Positions 59,293 to 64,000 of a stretch of DNA of 64,000 nucleotides are shown one piece after another. The notes beneath the pieces are model-generated. The model made no database searches and was not told the origin of the DNA. It saw only the letters and a list, made by a program, of their open reading frames with translations. The stretch lies in NCBI RefSeq assembly GCF_040802235.1, contig NC_133170.1, positions 9,749,001-9,813,000 of the forward strand. Reading direction: 5' to 3'. The translations under genes and the position numbers were made by a program. This stretch comes from Manis javanica. Taxonomy: Eukaryota > Chordata > Mammalia > Pholidota > Manidae. The first letter of the stretch is position 1; every line of letters starts with the position of its first letter.

Positions 59293-59318
59293 GGGGGTGG
59301 GGGTGGGGGTGGGGGGGG
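59293..59318 (+). repeat. G-rich tract, perfect G-quadruplex motif
   Basis: Four G runs of 5, 5, 5 and 8 bases separated by single T bases. The one-base loops give a textbook G-quadruplex motif on the plus (sense) strand of ITPR2 intron 1. Confidence 0.85.
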
Positions 59319-60509
59319 AGGAGAGCCCTGCTCCATTCTGCTGCCAGGGCTTTGCTGTCAGAGGAAGGCAGTGGACGCTGGCAAGGCCAAGACCACACGT
59401 TCCACTGCAGCAAACAGGCTCGCTCCTTGAGCCTCCGTGAAGCCATTTGTCCTATGTCCTTACAATCAGTTTGTCGCATATGAATCCCTTCATTATTTCT
59501 GGTACTTATGTAAGGCCATTCTCTTTCTAGTTTACTACTTTTGGGCTTTTTATTAGTAGGGTTTTAGGTGGTGGTTGCTTCCTGATGAAAAGGAGGATTA
59601 TCTGAGTACTTTTACATGCTGTAATAAAATCAGTGGTCTCTGGTCTAAACTTTCTTTGGTATCAGGTCATGAAAGAAAGATTCTAAAGAAATCAAGGGTG
59701 GGGGTCATGGTGAGGGGTCTAAGATGGAAGGCAGAAGTTTGGAGTACTTAATTGATACCTCAGTGATGTTGATACAAAATAAAAACTGCCCTTTTCAAAG
59801 TGAGTACATTATTCATAAACACATGAGTAGATATCCTTTGATAAGTTAATCCCATCTGTGGAAGTATATATATTTGAATCTCTATTTCTCACAGTAAGTT
59901 TGATTGTGAATGCTTTTGCTTTTAATGTAGATAGCTTTTGTTTAGACACAAGTAGCTTATCTGTTTTATGGAATAAGTATGGCACCTTACGTGTACACAG
60001 TGTACACAAATTAATTCTGTTGATGGAGATGTGGGCAGCAAACCAGGGTGTAATATAAGCAGGATTTAAAATACCAATTTTAAAATGAAAAAATCGCTAG
60101 TTTAGATCTCAAAAATAAGAAAATTTTGTTGGTAGAATGCTTTTAATTAAAAATTCCCAGTAAAACAAATATATTTTGTGCCAGAGATTGCTATGAATTA
60201 TAATTCCTAATTAATACGTAATATTAGAAATGTGATCTTTGTGTAATCCTTTCAGAAGTGGCACAGTAAGAATTTCTAACTCTTAAAGGTCAGTGTCTTC
60301 AGCTCATTTTTTTCTATCTTAAATACTGAAAACTTCGGTCATCTTGAACTATTGAAGAGATTGCTTGCTCATAATATAACTATTTAGAAATCATATTTAA
60401 TTTCAAGGTTGAATTCAAACCATTGAATAAAGATGTTTTCCAATGAGCTTTTAAAGGCGATGTGGATTTTGGAAAGAGCTGTTTAAGATTTCTAGTGCTT
60501 AGGTAGAAT

Positions 60510-60700
60510 TCAATTCTACCCTGAAGAGGCTCTGAGAACTTGGACAAATCATTTAATCTCTGGATTCAGTTCCCCATCTTTAAATTGGGAATACTACTAA
60601 TAATGCTTGTCTTCTGTTTCTCAGTGGTCCTTTGGGGGTATGAAATGATGTTATACCTGTGTGAGTATTTGGAAAGCTGTACTTGTACATGCTAAGTATT
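60510..60700 (+). mobile_element. MIR SINE, sense
   Basis: 'ACTTGGACAAATCATTTAAT', 'CCATCTTTAAATTGGGAATA', 'ATTTGGAAAGCTGTACTTGT' in sense order. Confidence 0.8.
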
Positions 60701-62664
60701 TTAAAAATTAGTACCAAATTTTAAAAATGACAAAATCATAAGGATGTCACTTAAGCCTTTTAATTATCAAGACTTGAATAATATAACCACCTTTTTAATA
60801 TCAATGGCTTAGTTTTTCCAGATTTGCTATAATTTGAAAAGCGGAAAAGTGTTTCCCTTGTAGCAATGATGCAAATAAAAAGAAAATGTTGAGTTAGTCA
60901 CATAATCCAGTTTTTTCTTGATTTTATTTTGTGTTTATTGATGAAGAAGCATATTTGGACAAGAGAAATAATTTAATTTAGCTGTATATGTAATTAAATA
61001 TCTTGTTTTAAGAAGTGGTTTTAAAACTATACTCCAAATATCATCTGACCACAATTCAACAGATCAGTCATGGTTTTGGAGTGTCATTAATGTATCCTTT
61101 AGTATTATTTTTTCTTTTAAACTTGAAACACAAGAGAGCAGATAAAACATGTATTTAAGATTTGTTGATTGCTAAAAAAAATCCAGTTGAACTGTTTCTT
61201 TTGAACTGTAGCATTCAGGGAAGTTTAAAGGGTGATTAATAATTAGTTATGTGTCTAAATGAAGATATCCATAAATTAAGGGAAATGTAACATTGGGGAA
61301 AGTAAAACATTTCCTATCATGTACTATCTTTTCCTGTTTTTAAATTCCAAGTTCTTTAAAGAAGACTTGCTGCTTAGCAATTCTCAAGGCCACATTTGAA
61401 TACTTATGAGTCTGGCCTAGAGACAACCTTAGCTCTGCCAAGTTCTATTATTTTATTTTCTACAGTCATGGAAGAGGCTTTGATTGGTGTGTGAAAGGGA
61501 TCCTCCTGGTGCTGTGGCTGGAGAAGGGAAGAATTAAAAAGAGTGGCCACAGAGAGAGCGGCAAAATCCCTACTTTAAGGCTTTTTTACATTTAGAATCC
61601 AGTGGTTTAGAATATTGAATACAGTGGGTAACTGCAGGGATGTCATTTCACTAATTTAACATAGAATATAGACACCATGGGGGGGTGCAAACTACAAGAA
61701 TATGTGAAGGTCATTTACTATAGGGACTATCCATAAAGTTACTTTGAGAGAGGAAACTACAAAAAGAACCGGGATGGTTCTGTTAACTGTATAATTAAAA
61801 CGGTCAATTATTAAACCAGCAAACATGGGTTTATTTGGGAATAGCAGAGAATTGCAATTGGGCACAAGCAAGTTGTGGCAAAACCACAGTCAAGTCCAGA
61901 GGTCAAAGGAGAGGACTACTCCGTATAGAGGAAGAGGTTCTTCTAAGCAAAACGTCCATTGGAGGAAAGTGGGAATCCCATGTGTCATGGATTTTCATTG
62001 GCTGGGCTGTTGCAGGTGGGGTGGAAACCTTTCTTCCACACGCTGGGGAATAAAGGAGTAGCCACAGCAGGTTCTCCTGGTGGTGTCCCTCTTTTCCTTC
62101 CGAGAGGGTTTGCAATTGATGAAGCGTGGTGGGGACATGAGGGCTTCTCCTGCTGGCCTCCCCACACCATATCTGTGAGGTTTCCTTTTATTAATTTTCA
62201 CAGTTCTACTGATAATCCTAACCCTAAATTCAGAGTGAATCAGACACCTTTCAGACCGTGTTCAGAGAAGACAAATGCCAGGGCCAAGTGAGACTTTTAG
62301 GATAATTTCGACTTATCCTGGCAGGAGATGCCATCATCCTGCATGGATGTGGCTCTTCGGTGACAAAGCCCTTAGTGTACGACCCAGAAACAGCACACAG
62401 TTGGAGAACTGTCTGTCTCCTGATGGATGTATTTTTTTCCATGTAGTTTGTTATTATGAATGGCATTGGGATGTAATGTGCAAAGCTAAAATAACTTTAA
62501 AAATAAAAAGCTGAAGGCTTTCTTGGCTTGTGGGAGAGAGCGAGTATATTACTAAATCTACATTTGTTCCTTATGGCATATCCAGTCAGATAGGGTAACG
62601 GTGGAGGTTTTTAATTTTTCATCTTGATTAGAAGTTGGGTTAGAAATCAAATGAGATTGCCTAT

Positions 62665-63232
62665 CCCTAGAGAGACATCTTTTTTTTTTTTGAGAGGGCA
62701 TCTCTCATATTTATTGATCAAATGGTTGTTAACAACAATAAAATTCAGTATAGGGGGGTCAATGCTCAATGTACAATCATTAATCCATCTCAAGCCTAAT
62801 TCTCGTCAGTCTCCAATCTTCTGAAGCATAACGAACAAGTTCTTACATGGTGAACGAATTCTTACATAGTGAATAAATTCTTACATGGTGAACAGTACAA
62901 GGGCATTCATCACAGAAACTTTTGGTTTTGATCATGCATTATGACCTATAAACAATCAGGTCAAATATGAATATTCGTTTGATTTTTGTACTTGATTTAT
63001 ATGTTGATCCCACATTTCTCCTATTATTATTATTATTTTTATTTTTAATAAAATGCTGAAGTGGTAGGTAGATGCAAGATAAAGGTAGAAAACATAGTTT
63101 AGTGCTGTAAGAAGGCAAATGTAGATGATCAGATGATCAGGTGTGTGCCTGTGGACTGAGTATTAATCCAGGCTAGACAAGGGCAGCAAGACATCCACGG
63201 ATGCAGAAGATTTCCCTAGAGAGACATCTTTT
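62665..63232 (-). mobile_element. Recent poly(A) retroposon with perfect 19-bp target-site duplication
   Basis: CCCTAGAGAGACATCTTTT occurs at 62665-62683 and 63214-63232 and brackets a 530-bp insert. On the minus strand the insert ends with AATAAA, about 20 bases on, then a short A tail: the mark of a polyadenylated Pol II transcript moved by L1 machinery. The body has a near-tandem 'GTTCTTACATGGTGAAC / ATTCTTACATAGTGAAT' motif (plus strand, 62838-62893). It is not L1 3'UTR and has no useful open frame. I recall the same sequence as abundant in pangolin assemblies; its parent element is unknown to me. Confidence 0.8.
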
Positions 63233-64000
63233 GGAGAGAAGTGAAAGAGTGGGTACCTGGTGAATATGAATTACGGAATTTTGGGGGCAGGATAGAAAAA
63301 CAACACTGTGTACAGTTGATTACGTGGTCTTTGGATTTACTCCTAAGGATGGCAGGAGGTTGGGAAATAAGTTCTTTTGCCTTGAAAAGCTGTCTGTTTT
63401 GGGTAGCCTATAATTAGGAGCAGCCAAAATGACGGCCACCAAATCATTCTTACACGAAGTTTTGGTGAGAAAATAATTATAATGAATCATCTCAGTTTAA
63501 ACATCTCCAGAAGACCTTTTTGAGTAAGGGAAAGCAGTGACTCTGCTTCCTGTTTTTCTTTTTTTTAGCAGGTAGCAATCTGATCTGTATCAGTTTACAA
63601 GAAAACCAATTTTGCACATGAAAGGAGATACCTTTCCCTTGAGGTCCAGGAAATTCAAGTGTGAAGCGGACAGCCTCTATATATGATTCCAAAAAATTAG
63701 AAAGTAGGTACTGAGATATACCCATCCATTCAAATGATTAGAATGCAGAAGATGATACCTTTCTTGAGTTTGTCTTTGTAAAATTATTTCACTCTGATTT
63801 AAAAGTCTAAAGATGAAGCCTATAACTTCAAGAGAAACTTCTTAAAATGTTAATTTCCTCTGTGACTTTCCAGAGTTCTTGACATTTTGCTTGTTGCAAC
63901 TTGGCTGTTTAGTTGTATTTAATTATAACAGAGACGTTCAGATTCAAGTTCAGATTTTAAGGGAAAAGAAAAAAGTAAAATCGACTATTGATGATAGCAA
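63233..64000. other. Intronic DNA, nothing seen
   Basis: End of the window inside ITPR2 intron 1. No exon, repeat or conserved motif that I can support. Confidence 0.5.

Larger units (their letters stand above)
45773..64000 (+). other. ITPR2: ITPR2 intron 1 (5' part, continues past the window)
   Basis: Starts with a consensus donor GTAAGC. I looked for exon 2 of the family, which should open in phase with the segment following 'STLG', and found no such frame up to 64000. First introns of IP3 receptor genes are long, so this is expected. Apart from the repeats listed separately the intron is AT-rich and without supported features; 47290-50900, 51350-53150, 54120-56320 and 60700-62660 in particular hold nothing I can name. 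Confidence 0.85.

Noticed and set aside
45773..64000. Search for ITPR2 exon 2
   Set aside because: No phase-matched frame with the expected continuation of the IP3 receptor N-terminal domain was found; exon 2 is probably beyond the window.

Overview
The window is nuclear DNA from a placental mammal. It holds many LINE-1 fragments in both orientations, ancient MIR and L2 copies, LTR-like elements, long AT-rich introns and intergenic DNA, and one CpG island with a spliced vertebrate exon. I recognise none of the usual order-specific SINEs (Alu, B1/B2, carnivore tRNA-Lys SINE, Bov-A/BovB, ERE). The young L1 3'UTR type, and a roughly 530-bp poly(A) retroposon near the right end, resemble what I remember from pangolin (Manis) assemblies. 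Pangolin is therefore my best guess, as an inference from repeats and not a proof.

The only intact gene sequence is the first coding exon of ITPR2 (inositol 1,4,5-trisphosphate receptor type 2), plus strand, bases 45681-45772. It ends at a consensus splice donor and lies in a CpG island of roughly 1.5 kb with GC boxes and an inverted CCAAT box. A five-codon upstream ORF overlaps the start codon. Everything to the right (45773-64000) is intron 1; I could not find exon 2. It holds only repeats: MIR, L2, old L1, a very short young L1 insertion, an unusually perfect G-quadruplex motif and the retroposon with perfect target-site duplications.

The 45 kb left of ITPR2 is intergenic and repeat-rich. 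Its most interesting content is at 5.9-11.1 kb on the minus strand: the broken remains of an intron-containing gene whose second recognisable exon resembles dystroglycan (DAG1). It matches the cadherin-like domain, the SEA-like domain with its Gly-Ser cleavage site, and parts of the cytoplasmic tail. It carries in-frame stops, two frameshifts and no transmembrane segment. Intron borders are kept in phase, so this is a decayed paralogue rather than a processed copy.

Other structure: an inverted pair of about 800-bp LTR-like elements inserted in one old L1 (39.2-40.9 kb); a solo LTR with a TATA-like box just upstream of the ITPR2 CpG island, followed by a strong splice-donor-like site; and three pairs of short direct duplications (81, 28 and 77 bp, copies 1.1-1.5 kb apart) that look like templated insertions, not transposons. 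No tRNA, rRNA, CRISPR or bacterial-type feature is present. Repeat boundaries are judged by eye and are approximate except where target-site duplications fix them.
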